Program-made: the position numbers and the translations under genes
Assembly (NCBI GenBank): GCA_015039365.1
Contig: WION01000188.1
Location: forward strand, 1-64,000
Reading direction: 5' to 3'
Source: Amanita rubescens
Taxonomy: Eukaryota > Basidiomycota > Agaricomycetes > Agaricales > Amanitaceae
DNA length: 64,000 nucleotides
Shown: in pieces, positions 10,070 to 21,869 of the stretch
How positions within the stretch are numbered: position 1 is the stretch's first letter
Layout of the letters: the number at the start of each line of letters is the position of its first letter
Notes under the pieces: generated by a model
Seen by the model: only the letters and a program-made list of their open reading frames with translations
What the model was told of the DNA's origin: nothing
Databases searched by the model: none

Positions 10070-13000
10070 CTACCTACGACTACTGCCATATGTACGGGAA
10101 ACTCTGGTCTTTGATGAAAATTTTTTGAAGTCGATGCGCTGGGTTGACGGGTTTTCATCGCTATTGTTATCATCATTGTATGTGGGCAGTTGTCCACGTC
10201 GCGGAGCCTTCAGGGGACGGGGGGGAGACAGGGATGAAGGGGGCCTACGTTTCTTTGATTGGTCATCGGTGTCATGGTCATCATCTGGTAGATCAAAACG
10301 ATCGTTGGTAGACACTTGGCTGGCAGCGGTTGCTGTGGATGGGGATGAGAGTAGCGTCTTATCTAATTCAGCAACAAGGTCCTCCTCGTCTTGTAGATCG
10401 AATCCATCGGTAGTAGCCATTTGGCTGGCAGCGGCTTCTGTGGATGAGGATGGGTGTAACGGCTGATCAAATTGAGCAGCAAAGTCGGCGTCTTCGTCAT
10501 TCGGAAACTGCCGATAATATTCTGGATCGACTTGCTGCCACTTATCTTCATCATCATCAGTTGAGTGGTCCATGACGGATTTGTTCTCAGGAATATTGAT
10601 GTCCGGCTCGGCTGGACGCGTAGCGGCTTTGGGGAATAGGCCTGAGCCCTCGTCTGGCTTACTGACATCGGACTCGGAGAACGAGCTCGGTGGACCTGCG
10701 TCCGTCCTGGCCGGATTATTCAAGCGAGTGTCGCCCGACCCAACAACCTGGTGCTCCTGGGACTGGCTCTGAGCTTCCTGCTTATCCTTTTGGAACGGAT
10801 TAGCTTGCGGTTGAGGGTAAGGTCCCACCTTGGCTGTGGAAACAGAGAGGGCAGGCCGACCAACTCTCATGCTCTGGTTGGGTGCCTGTGTCGGTGTCGG
10901 AGGGGCTGGGTTATCAATCTGCATGGGCTGGTCAGCTGGCTCAGCTGCTTGGTGAGGCACTCTTTCGCCTTGTTGAGAAACAGCAGGCGTATCCGGCTGA
11001 GCCGGCTGCCTAGCTTCCTTTCCCCTGCGCCGACCAGTCTGTCCCCCAGAGTTGGCTTGCCCTAACGATGGATCAGCACCATAAAAACTTGTTAGCGGTT
11101 TAAAATATACCGTTTCCCTCTTTCTCATTCCCCTTCCCTTCCGGCGCCTGTGCCTTATTTAGAGAGACGGATGGCGTTTTCCCTGTCTCTCCCGGTGCAG
11201 GTTGAGTCTCATTAGCAGGCGTAGCCGATGAAGCTGAAGATGCTTTGTCAGGCTCTCCTGCGTCCGGTTGAGAGACATCAGGCATATCCGGCGTAGCCGG
11301 CTGTGTAGCCCCCTTTCCCCTCCCACCCGTCTGTCCCAAAGCGGTGGTTTTTTCTAATGAGGGATGAGCGACGTAAAAAAAAAAAGAAGTTAGCAATTTG
11401 AAGCCTACCCTTTCTCCCCCTGCCTTTCCCTTTCCCTTTCCCTTTCCCTTTCCCTTTCCCTCTCCCCATCCTCCCTCCATCCCCCTCACCGTTCTCCACT
11501 TCTGGTACATCTGGATCACTCTGATCTTCTTCCTCTGGATTTCCCTCGAAGATGCCACCGAGGTCTATACACGTAGCCTATGAGCTCACCTCCTGTGATC
11601 GTAAGATAGACTTACTGGGGTTTATGGTTTCAGTTCTAGTCACCAAAGCTTGGAGCATCACGTCTTTATCCCTGGCAAGCGATGCCATGATGACGTCTGT
11701 TGTGCCAACTGCCAATAGCTTGTACACGTGGACGGTCCGCTCTTGTCCATAGCGATGAGCACGGCCGATAATTTGCACCACCGATTGTTGAGACCAGACT
11801 GTGTCCTTTAATAACGTAAATGGAAAGGGAGAAGTGGGTAAAGTCCGTCAGCTTACGAATAGGATGACGGTGTCAGCACAGGCCAGGTTGAGTCCAGCTG
11901 CCCCAACTGACGAAAATAGAAGTACGCGTCGGCTTGGGTCATGGGAGTGGATAAATTTCTGTACTTCGTCGTCCCTATCTTTTATCTTCATGCTACCATT
12001 TAGAACGAACGGGATAATGCCGTAAAGCTTCATCACAGACTCTACCGTTGGCGTTGACATCGGGTACTCATAATAGACAAGTATCTTCCGTGTCTGGGAT
12101 GTAGACCGTCCGGCTGGGAGGGACGGATAGACAACGCTACCCTCATTCACGGTTGGGGGTTCTACAGCGTCATCGCTGAGAAGATGTTGGAGCAGCTTCA
12201 TAAGGGCCACTAGCTTTGATCCTGGCCTCTCTTCCCACTCGGCCATCGACGAAAAGACAGGGAAAGGTTTCTCCGATGGATGTCCAACAGGATACACGAG
12301 ATTCAGTCGATAGTTGATATAAAAGCTCTGTTTTAGATGTTCAGATACCGTATAGCTGGGCCGGCCATGGCAGGCTTACCTCATTAGAAAACTCTAAAAG
12401 AGTGCTACTTTTTTTGTTCTGCATTATGTCCTGGAATGAGTCGTTGAGTACTGTCATTTCCCAATCCTCTAACTCAACGGGTAGAATGTGCGAAACGTAA
12501 GGAGGGAGCTGATCGTTGAGACATGTTCCATCCGGGCGTTTGGAGTTGATCGTTCGTCGAATAATGGAGCCATTGAACGCAGCTTGGATGTCTTTGACAA
12601 TGTTGACCTGCGTTTTTTTTATTGTCTCTGCTTCTGGAGGCATTTCGACGTTGTTTTGGTCCCTCAGCAGCATTTGTTGTTCGTGGGCGACCCGGATTTG
12701 TTGCTTGACGGCAGGGGTTAGGATCCGTTTTGCGCGATTAAGCTCTCGCACTCCATTTCTCTCAAATTCTTGCCCCTCTGAGCCACACAATGCTGGGATT
12801 CCAACAATGCGTCCCAGGTTTATCACATCCTGTTCGTCGTCAGTCACGATGTCCGGCTCGGCCGGATAGGATGACTCACCGGGGGCTTCGTGTACAGTGG
12901 AGTTGCTGTACAGCAGGACATCATCGACGATCTCATCCGAAGATGGACGCCCCCGACAAACCCACGCTGAGGCCCACGAAATTCGTGTGCCTCATCTATC

Positions 13001-15104
13001 CACGCCGATGCCCACTCGAGGTCGAAAAAGTTTGGGGCGCCGGTCTTCTTCGTTCGAGGATCGTCGATGGGTTTGCGGTGTGCCCCTGATCGGCTACAGT
13101 CATAGGTTAGTCCAGCGAGCGTATTGAACACCTTTTTAGTTTAGATCAGCTACGTGACACAGTTATTGGATGAACAACGCTCACCGAGTGAGGAATTAGT
13201 ACAACTCGGAATATGAGCTGATGGTTTGCCTTTGTCCAAACGCCATCTGGATCAGAAAAATAAGATTTAAGAGCGGCGGCAGAGGTTGGTAGCTGGAAAA
13301 TGTCCAATGAAAATGGTTTGAAGAACGTCTTGAGCTCCCGGCGCCATTGATCAACCAGTGAGTTAGGAACGACGATGGCGTGGGGTTTATTGGGAACTGT
13401 CACCCTTGCCCATGAAGTATGGACGGTCCTCTGAAAACGTCCAGTCAGCAATGGATGTTTGGAAGCCAGCTTGAACGGCGTACTGATAATAGAGGGACGT
13501 GTCAGTCCTCCCTCCTCCTCCGACTGGTAAACCAACTGGAGGAACGCAATGAACGCCATAACCTGTGCCGTTTTTCCTACCCCAACATCGTCTGCAAGCA
13601 GGACCCCATGTACATCTGGCTTTTTCTCCTCTGTCCAGACCCTGTCAGCAATAGCAGCGACGCCACACAGCTGGTGCCATAGCAATTGAAGAGGCGCCGT
13701 ATCCGGACCTCCATTCTCCAACCTCTGACGGACATCCGCAGAGGCGTCCTTATCCCATCCTGAAACCAAGTTATCTTTATCCCGGAAGCTGTTCCAGTTA
13801 ACCGGTCGAGCCCCAATGAACCCTAATAGGTTAGACAGCTCCTCAATCGTCTTTCCCTTCATCTCGTCGACCCCCATGTCACCAAGGTCCTCCACTAGCA
13901 CATCCCATGCGCCAGCCGCATCTCCACGGTCAAGAGACAGCTCACCCCCCTCTCTCTCAAAGTAATCAGCATAAAGAGAGATGATGCGTAGCACCTCTTC
14001 CGGTTTCGCTAGATCTGCGGTAACGAAGTTTTTCTGCAATGCTCGCCTTCTTGCGTTCTCCGCTGAGTAGGGTGGGTAAGGGCATGTAGCTGCGCATATG
14101 CAAGGATGGATACACACCTGCTGCCTTGTGCCTATCGCCTACTGCAATCTCCTTCTTCGGCTTCCCTAGCCTTATTAGCAGGGTATCTATCGTGATTTGG
14201 TGCCTGGCTGCAGCTGCACGCGCACTTGGCAGAATTGCCGTATTTTTGTTGAAACGGTTAAGTGCCGCTATAGCAGCCCGAAGATCTGCCAGCTGCACGC
14301 CTTCATCTTCAATTTCTACCAGTTTTTGTCAATTTCATACCTTAAAATATAAGGGAACGCTTACTTTTCATCGCCTTGTCCAAGTCACTTTGAAACCCGC
14401 CGAGCTTCTTCTGGGTACGGCCATGTAGCTTTCGGAGCCGGTCAATATTATAGGTAATGACAGTGTCCAAGTAGGAGCCTGCGTCGGGATGAACCAGACC
14501 GGTTGGTTCTTCAACCAAGATTTCCCCGAAAATGGTTTGAGCTACGATACGCCCGACGATGGATTGTGCATTGTAACTGAAGCGGGACTGATCCCATACG
14601 TCGCCCTTCATCTCCAGTAATTGCTGAGGATGAATGCCGGCTTCCGTCATCTGGTGGTCGATCTCAGTGTTAAACCCGCGACAAATAACATTGGAGCAAT
14701 ATGATTGCCATGCTTTTTGACCGGTAAAAGAGAGAATCCTTTTCTCCTGCTTTAGCTGTTCCAGGGTGGCGTTCATGCAGATGCTGATAAAATTGCTGAA
14801 GGACTCCCTGTCCTTCTCCGGAACGCCAACAGGATGATCGTTGCGGGCAGTGGTCCCAGAAACCCGCTTTATACCAAGCTTGGCGTTGACGTCTGGGTCG
14901 TCGTAGGCATAAATGGGGGTGGAGCCCTCGCTTTTCCACGAGTGAAGCAGGAGGAGAGCTGCGATCTGGTAGTAGGGGAGGGCCGGCATGGCGTACACAA
15001 ATCTGCGGAGGGCACCTGAATTTATACGATCCTTGGTTGGTTACGCCCTGGTTGGTTGGTTGCTCCTTTTGGAGCTGGTCATCACCACTTGTTAGCGACA
15101 TCAT
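10070..15104 (-). CDS. SNF2-family helicase/ATPase
   Basis: This is a multi-exon gene of roughly 1,300-1,500 aa, likely an ATP-dependent DNA translocase acting on chromatin in the nucleus. In order it shows an N-terminal region (MYAMPALPYYQIAALLLLHS, about 14998-14345), motif I LLADDVGVGKTAQVMAF (about 13600), PHAIVVPNSLVDQWRREL, motif II WIDEAHEF (about 12985), motif III TATPLY (about 12890), and the helicase C-terminal domain with VILFVS and DTVWSQQ and motif VI QIIGRAHRYGQER (about 11765). Splice sites are readable, for example the 50-bp intron 12830-12879. A low-complexity acidic/proline-rich tail follows; its frame through the GGGAAA tract near 11440 is uncertain. The last exon ends SRTYGSSRR at 10070. 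The start is uncertain because a 169-bp duplication covers the 5' end; ATGs at 15104 and 14998 are both possible. Palindrome copies occur in an intron and in the tail. The SNF2 identity is firm; a biological role here is inference. Confidence 0.85.
10969..11103. repeat. Internal duplication in SNF2 tail, copy 1
   Basis: The segment matches 11267-11404. On the minus strand both encode F-K-x-L-T-S-F, then A-x-P-S-L, then GQTG, then a QPAxPDxPxVSQ motif. The pair shows the low-complexity tail grew by duplication of a unit of about 300 bp that includes a palindrome derivative. Confidence 0.7.
11267..11404. repeat. Internal duplication in SNF2 tail, copy 2
   Basis: This is the second copy of the duplication at 10969-11103. 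The encoded motif is QPATPDMPDVSQ (copy 1: QPAQPDTPAVSQ). A poly-A run at 11377-11387 interrupts the similarity and may mark an intron or a frameshift. Confidence 0.7.
11421..11466. repeat. CCCTTT hexanucleotide tract in SNF2 tail
   Basis: About seven tandem copies of CTTTCC. On the coding strand GGGAAA and GGAAAG both read Gly-Lys, so a Gly-Lys run is produced in two of the three frames. The two downstream frames that share this run differ, so an indel or an unrecognised intron here decides the real tail. Confidence 0.85.
12830..12879 (-). other. SNF2 intron containing a GC palindrome
   Basis: This 50-bp intron (donor GTGAGTCATCC, acceptor ACGAACAG) joins TATPLYTKPP to DVINLGR in frame. It contains TCCGGCTCGGCCGGA on the plus strand at 12852-12866, one mismatch from the palindrome consensus. 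The palindrome fills about a third of the intron. Confidence 0.8.
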
Positions 15105-15309
15105 GATTTGGTTGTGAGGGTTGTACCGAGATACCCGTCCGTAGGGAAGGCCTGGCATGGCGTATACGAATATGCGGAGGGCACCTGAGCTTATGCGATC
15201 CTGGTTGGTTACGCCCTGGTTGGTTGGTTGCTCCTTTTAGAGCTGGGCATCACCACTCGCTAGCGACATCATGAATTTGGTTGTGAGCGTTGTACCGAGA
15301 TACCCGTCC
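14972..15309. repeat. 169-bp tandem duplication at SNF2 5' end
   Basis: Two direct units, 14972-15140 and 15141-15309, are about 90% alike. Each contains CTGGTTGGTTGGTTGCTCC and ends TACCGAGATACCCGTCC. Both carry the ATGATGTCGCTA segment, but the outer unit has a TAA shortly after it (CAGCTCTAAAAGG) where the inner unit reads CAGCTCCAAAAGG. The inner copy therefore still offers an open start and the outer does not. Confidence 0.85.
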
Positions 15310-15890
15310 AGGAACTTTGGCCCATGTTTCAAATATAACGTAGCGGCACTATAGCTAATGTTAACGTTAAGATTAAAGAATTGGGAAGGAAAAGGAAACC
15401 GACCGGGCGAGCATTTTTCCCCTAAAAAACCTTTATCGTGGTCTGAAGGGTGCTAAACAGCGAATCTTGGGCTGACAGGTAACTCCTCTGACGTATACGC
15501 AAGACGGCTGCTGATAGACATTGGAGCTGGTGAGTTGCTTCAATTCTCAGTCGGAAGCCCATAAGTAAGCATCTTTATCACCATTCTATACGTACGTGAA
15601 CAGAAACTAGACTATAGTATATATCCCAGCGTCAATCACTAGCCTGAGCGAGCGTCCAGCCTCCAGCGCAGTTAACGACTCAGTCGCATTTATGGAGTCT
15701 GAGACTTACGCAGTGCCCGGCTTCCTTACGTTCATGTCTGAGACTGCTGAGCCTGTCCTGCATTTGCTACTCTTACGAATTTAGTACCTGCAGAGAGTGA
15801 GTGATGCACAGCCGATGAGGACACACATACTTGCTTATGACATGTCTTCAACAGTACATTATGCACAGTTTATGACTGATGCATCAACCG

Positions 15891-15905
15891 TCCGGCCTGG
15901 CCGGA
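15891..15905. repeat. GC palindrome, perfect copy
   Basis: TCCGGCCTGGCCGGA, followed by TATGGCAGTG. A second perfect copy with the same downstream flank lies 130 bp on. Confidence 0.9.
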
Positions 15906-16020
15906 TATGGCAGTGTGGGCTGGTATGGCAGAACAGGCGGGGGAAGGAGCCGTATCGGGCATGACCAACGCTTCACCTGTTGATCCTTATGCGTGTTGGT
16001 GGCTAACGCAGAGTCAACCA

Positions 16021-16035
16021 TCCGGCCTGGCCGGA
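16021..16035. repeat. GC palindrome, perfect copy
   Basis: TCCGGCCTGGCCGGA followed by TATGGCAGTG, as at 15891. Three short degenerate echoes of GGATATGGC/GGGTATGGC follow, suggesting local slippage. Confidence 0.9.
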
Positions 16036-16877
16036 TATGGCAGTGTAAGCGGATATGGCGGTGTAAGCGGGTATGGCAGAGCAAGCGGGATATTGTATCG
16101 TTATCATTATTCTACACATACATGAAAAGTAAAAGTAAAACAGGGTACGTGTTTGTTATCACAGCGTCTGAATCGCGCCCGCATAAAGTTCACCGTTCTG
16201 CAATGGACCGTAATCAAGCAGTTATATCAATGCCGTTTTTTTGACTTACGCAGTGCCGTTGTTAATCAGCTTGGATGCAATTGCCCAGCGCCCTGGCAGC
16301 AACATCGATAATGCAGCTATGTATATCGATGTGGAGCTTTGAGAGGGAACTGTATCAAGCATTGAGTGATGAACAGGCGATGGAGGCGTGTACTTACCCA
16401 TAGTGTTCAGTACATCGCACGCGTTCATGGTTTACGCATCAAGTGCCCAGCCTGGCCAGATACGATGTGACTTGCAAGCTGATGGGAGGTATCCCTAGTC
16501 CCAGTCCCTGCATAGGATGAGCTAATGGACAGGCGACGAAGATATGTACTAGCCAACGGCGTATTTTGAACAGTACCTATACACGGTTTATGGCCAACGC
16601 ATCAGCTGTCCGGCTTGGTCAGATACGGACGTACACCGCAGCGACGTATTGGGACAACAGACATAGTCCCTGCTTGGTATGAGCAATGAACGTACAACTG
16701 AGGACATACTACGTACTTTGAACATGATCCTATACGCGTTATATGCCATACTGGCACATACATATCAACCAACCAAACTGTCCAGCTGGCTGAATGCGGT
16801 GTAGGGTGGGTGACTTGTAAGCGGACGTACTTGACAGCGAGCTGGTGCCTGTGTAGTGTGAGCCGATGGCACTTGCA

Positions 16878-17110
16878 CGATCATGGTGGTATGAAACCAC
16901 GCATCGAACAGATATTACAACTCCGACTGCTGAACTTGCACGGCGCAAAACAGTGTTTATGGTACAAATAATGCCACGTGAATTTCTTTTCCCGGTTGTT
17001 TGCCCCACAAATACTGTTTCGCGCGGCACAAAGTTCGGCAGTCGGAGTCATAACAGCCTTCCGCTGCTTCGTTCCATACCATTATGATCGTTGAAAAAAC
17101 ACGTGTAGCG
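16878..17110. repeat. Fold-back repeat, second subtype
   Basis: The arms contain TTACAACTCCGACTGCTGAA, CTTGCACGGCGC and, after the loop, CAAAGTTCGGCAGTCGG and CCGCTGCTTCGTTCC. The loop (TGTTTGCCCCACAAATACTG) differs from the copies at 1.7 and 4.0 kb and resembles 85-230 and 18517-18660, so the family has at least two loop subtypes. Confidence 0.65.
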
Positions 17111-18160
17111 TAAATAGGTGAGTACTTATGTCCCACCGCCCGTTCATTGCTGACTCTACGCAGGAGTCACACAAGTAGGCTATAAGGGCATGGGTAAGTA
17201 CATGTGTTCTCATCACCGTTCGTCATCGCTGTTCATTGCTCACTCTACTCATGTAATAGGCCTGTTGTCCTGATCCCACGCCGCCCCCAGGTACGATGAA
17301 GAGGCGGCAGTATAGGGAGGGGCCTGGAGCAAGTGGAGGGAGGTTCGGCGACCAACCTTTCATCCGACTCGTCAATCTCCTAGCCTCACTCCGCTTGACC
17401 TCCACAGAATCTGCATCCACCATCGCGAATATACGCTATAGCAGGCGAGTATGGGTGCCCTCATTGCCAGCTTGTTTCTCACACTACGCAGGGACTATGC
17501 TTGTTGTCACCCTGGTCTCCTGGCTATTTCCCTGGTTTCCTGCGTTCGCTCCACGAGGGCAAAAATCAGCTCCACTTTGCACAAAATGTCCTTCCATGAT
17601 TCTTCCATAAAAAGAATCATTGCGTTGCACAAAAAAAGGAAATGTCATAAAGGCATCGCATCGCGCTACCATCATTATAAATGGTATCTCATAGGCAAGT
17701 ATCTACTATCCTCGTTTATTGCACACAGCGCTAAGCCTTGTTGTTCAGGTATGTTGCGCACCTCCTCTCAGCCAGTCGCAAGTTACCCAGCCCATGTATC
17801 CAGCCAAACCGGACGCTTGATGCATAAAGTATGCATATCATTCCTCATTGCTCACGTATCCGCTTGTGTCCCTACACGCTGCTGCCCCCCCCTTCCCGCC
17901 TGTCGCACGTCAGCCCATACTGCATCCGGCTTGGCCGGACAGTTGATGCCTGATAAGCACCGTTCCCTCTCCTCTCCCGTGCACCGTATCCGGCCAAGCC
18001 GGACAGCTGGTGTAGGAATTACCCATCTCTATTGTGTAAGTCGAGCAACTACGCCTGTCAATTGCTCACACCAGATGCTGCTATTAAGCCTTGTTATCAT
18101 GATAAATCACAGAGAATACCTCATACCCCCAACTGTGCGGCCATATTAGCCGACACTATA

Positions 18161-18175
18161 TCCGGCCTGGCCGGA
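18161..18175. repeat. GC palindrome, perfect copy
   Basis: TCCGGCCTGGCCGGA with the common downstream flank CAG. Two near-perfect copies lie at 17925 and 17989. Confidence 0.9.
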
Positions 18176-18516
18176 CAGCAGTTGTAGAGTGAAGTCAAAC
18201 AGTATACGTACATATGTTAGCAACATTCTTTGCTAGCTGGTAGGTCGATACATAAGTTCACTTCGCGCAGTTCTCGTCAGGCTTTCGGATGTCTTCAGCT
18301 CTACATACTTCACTATCTACAGTCTAGGCTCCTCACCATGAGAGAACACGCATGAGGTATAGTCAGTTTGTAGGGATTCGCAAATGCAATCGTCCTTCCC
18401 CCCGAACTTTTCTCTCTTTTGTGAAAATCCCCTCAAAGGACCGAGTATTGAGGTAAAGGTCATATCATATGCAGGTCTCTCAGGAGTGCGCTAATACCAC
18501 CCAATCACCATTTATC

Positions 18517-18660
18517 TGTTGTTTGTCCCACAAATACTGCTCCACACCGTGCAAGTCAGCAGTCGGAGTTAAAATGGCCTCTCCTTGCGTGTTCCTGTAC
18601 CACGACCATCGTAAAATATAAGTGATGTAAATGCACATCGTGTAGTGTAGCAATTAAGAC
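18517..18660. repeat. Fold-back repeat, one arm only
   Basis: It retains TTGTTTGTCCCACAAATACT, GTGCAAGTCAGCAGTCGGAG and ACCATCGTAAAATATAAG, that is the right arm and part of the loop. The left arm is missing. Confidence 0.6.
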
Positions 18661-19004
18661 ATGTCATAGGCAAGTCCCTATTTCCTCATCGTCTACTCAT
18701 TACTCACCTTGTTCCGCTTCCCCTCAGCCAGCCGCAAGTTACCCAGGCCACGTCGTATCCAGCATGGTCGGACAGTTGAGACGCCAGCCATGCGTGATAC
18801 GATTCCTCCCACATGTGCTGTCATATCAACTTACACCGTATTCGGCCAGGCCGGACAGTTGATATGTAAGCCATAAACTGCATAGCCTAGGCCACACTTT
18901 CAAAAGTATGTATGCCATCATAACCTGTCCATTAACCTACACAGGCGCTTATTAGCCCTGCCCTCCCGCCGTGCAGCCGTACCGCGGTACTGGCCCACAC
19001 TGTA

Positions 19005-19019
19005 TCCGGCCTGGCCGGA
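19005..19019. repeat. GC palindrome, perfect copy
   Basis: TCCGGCCTGGCCGGA preceded by GTA and followed by CGGTTGG. A variant with one CpG changed (GGCTGGA) follows at 19150-19164. Confidence 0.9.
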
Positions 19020-19548
19020 CGGTTGGTATAGGGTGAAGAGACGAGTCAACGACATTCATGCTTACACTACGCGGGTGGTAGGCCCTGTTGTGTCGTTACA
19101 TCACAGAAGCTATCTCTGATATGGCCGCACTATCAACCCACCCACTGTATCCGGCCAGGCTGGACAGTCGATAGTACCCATAGTGTCATATTCAAACGTA
19201 CGTCGTAGGCAAGTGCGTGGATCCTCGTCACTCGTACATTGCTTACTTCTCGCAATCGTAGATAACTAACCAATCAACATCGCTCGCAAGCCCCAAACGG
19301 GGCCATTCAATAACTAAATAAGCAATCAGGTAATTCCTCATCATTTCTCCCAGCGCTAGCTCCGATACGTCGCCGCCCAACAGGTTCTGGCGCTGTAGTT
19401 GGATATTTGTTCATATTTGTATTGTCAACAATGAAAGCCGTGCCATATCAACTCCATCTTCCCACGCTTCAGCCTTCTATATTTCACAAGTAGCACCGAA
19501 TTGTAGCTACACTAAGGAGTCCCATTCACAGTATTAAATTGAATTGAT

Positions 19549-21869
19549 ATGAGTATGGCGACTAGAATGAGCGGAAATGAAGGATTACAGGCGGTAAGAA
19601 GAGGGTTTCCGTTCCAATTGTTTGCACGCGACCTCATTAAACACGTTGTACAGATGGACGGGGCAAGTCACGCAAGCAGTCATGATGCGCGGTCGGTAAG
19701 TGTTCAAGAGATTCACGTCCGCATTGCTTACTGCGTTGTACAGTTGGATCATATGCAAGAACCGGCTCGTAAGCGGAGACGAGTCCAGGTCGTTTCTCAA
19801 TTTCTCGATCTAGAGGCGGATGCTGCTGGTGACGGGGAGGAAGAGGAATATGAACAGGATGAGGATGAAGAGGATGACGGCGATGATGATGATAATTTAG
19901 ATGAGGGTGTAGATGGTATGTTTGCAAACGATGCTAAATTTTATCATATTGGAACTAAATTGTGAAGATGTCGAGGATGCCCAGATGACGGTGGATCGAC
20001 ATCAAGAGTTTGAACAATACATCAACGATATGATGGGGCCATATCTACAGCGACCCGCCAATCACCAGCCTTCAAAACAAGCTAGCCATGATGACGACGA
20101 CGGTTCTCTCATGAAGCCTCCCTGCTGGCTCCGTTTATGCAAGAAACATCCAGACTTCGATAAAGGCATCAAACGATACCGTGCCGATGCCGCCATAGGC
20201 TTTGGGCTAAACGATGGCTCTTATGACGTACTTTTGATACCTCGATTTCGGTTCAAATTTGAGCGGCGTGGCGGGCGTCCTCCTCGAAGACTGTTCAATG
20301 GCCCGGGCGATGTCACACCAGGCGGCCTGAAGGCAAGGAAAATCGGCAAAGATACATATAAATTTCTCTTAGACAAAATCTTTGTACCATTTGTTGTGAA
20401 GCGAGGCGTTCCTGCAAAATTCTTCGAAAAAGGAAAGGCTGTTCGATCGGCAGACGTCGCATATTTTGCGTCAGGAATGCTAACGTTCAGGTTGAACCAT
20501 GCGATAATGGTCGAGGAGAAGCACAACCGATTCATGCTTATCTCCAGCGAACTCTTTCTGCGCAGTCCGCTAGAGGCACGGGAAAAGGTCAAGGTTGAAA
20601 CGGGGACTTTTATGAGTATGGAGGGTGAGGTAGTGATGGCGAATCATGATGACGACACGTATAGTGTGCGAGTCGATGGTAAGGAGGATGTGGAGGAGGT
20701 CGAAGGGGTGCATCTTCGGCGCCGTTTCTCCCTCGGTGACCACGTCTCTGTAGTCACCTCATTAGCGAATGGCTGGGCAGGGAGTGTGGGCTTCATCACA
20801 AAGCTAGAGGGCGGTCTGATCACCGTTCAAAGTCGGGACACAAAGGATGAGGTACGTCGATCATCTGTTTTAACGTTAGAGTTTGAAATGAACGCTGTCA
20901 ACTGCAGTTAGACGTTCATGGCTGGCAGCTCAAGTCCTACTTTATGTCCTTTTCTCATGGCCCTGCACCACCTCGGCCTCCGATGCAGAAATTCACTCGC
21001 GATCGGCTGAGGGTTCATATCGGGAGGAATGCGAAAATAGGTGGCCGACATGCCTACAAAGGGACGTTGGTATCTGTCCAGGACGTTGCCGGAGATGATT
21101 CCCTACGCGTGCAGCAGCGTGGCGCACAATGGATAATGAACGTGCCGATTGAACTTTTGTACGATGAAGTGTAAGTGTCCCTAGTCCACCAGTAACGGTG
21201 TATTGATGGTATAACAGAACCGGCTTCCCCCTCACTGTTCCTCAATCCTTTGCACGGCCCCTTCCCATCCCTTCGTTGCCTCCCACCCCCGCCGTGGGTG
21301 GAGAAACACCCATGCCGGAGCCAAGAGACGACCCTGAAGACTCGGTCTGGAACCCAGCAGCGCCAGACCCTCCAAAAATGATTGAATGGGATGGAAGAGG
21401 TACGTAAACAAGGGTCTTCGATCGTACGCATATTTATTTTCAACAAGGATACCTGGCAAATTGGTCTACCGATGGGGACCTGCTGGACAAGCGTATTCTT
21501 GTCCGTATACGAAACACCAAGCCACAAGAAGTGCCCGTCGTTATGTTTGGCAGTGAATCGGTGGAAAACGACGAGGGGATGATCAAGGGCATAGAAAGTG
21601 GCCTTGTTCTCCTTCATCTTACCCGACGGAGCCGCATGATTCTTATGGACCCAGAGTTTCTCATTCCTGTCATGCCAACGAATGAAAAACAAACGGTAGT
21701 CGTATTATTTGGGGAGCATAAAGGCCAGGTTTTCAAAACGATGAAGCCGTCAAAGGAATCGCCAACTGACTTCCCACTATCACCGTATGCCCTTCATCGT
21801 CGAAAAGCAATGGTTACCATCAATGCTGAGAACCTTGCAAGATGTGACTATCGAGCACAAGTTACATAG
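19549..21869 (+). CDS. Spt5-like KOW-domain protein
   Basis: The protein has a short basic stretch (ARKRRRV), then a strongly acidic region (DGEEEEYEQDEDEEDDGDDD, about residues 95-120), which is the layout of Spt5 transcription elongation factors and their fungal relatives. A 52-bp intron (19916-19967) splices in frame. The following exon (LLIPRFRFKFERRGGRPPRR, then DTYKFLLDKIFVPFVVKRG) resembles the NGN-like part. KOW-type segments follow, such as RRFSLGDHVSVVTSLANGWA (about 20725) and DRLRVHIGRNAKIGGRHAYK (about 21000). Further introns are needed near 20890-20930, 21170-21215 and 21400-21445. The reading ends RCDYRAQVT at 21869. ATG 19549 is the longest choice; ATG 19754 (MQEPARKRRRV) is more like family starts. 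It may act in nuclear transcription elongation. It lies divergent from the SNF2 gene, across the palindrome block. Confidence 0.75.

Larger units (their letters stand above)
15310..19548. repeat. Repeat block between SNF2 and KOW genes
   Basis: No convincing gene is seen in about 4.2 kb. The stretch is dense in palindromes. Perfect copies are at 15891, 16021, 18161 and 19005. Variants are at 17925-17939, 17989-18003, 18841-18855 and 19150-19164, with weaker ones near 16446, 16610, 16780, 17808 and 18752. It also carries fold-back repeats (16878-17110, 18517-18660) and the same connecting modules as 1-7 kb. Promoters for the divergent SNF2 and KOW genes must lie at its two ends. Confidence 0.65.

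Noticed and set aside
7144..21869. KDZ, Helitron, Starship or retrotransposon identity for the left block
   Set aside because: I could find no KDZ or TET/JBP domain, Rep/helicase, tyrosine recombinase, reverse transcriptase or integrase motif. The SNF2 motifs alone do not define a known element.
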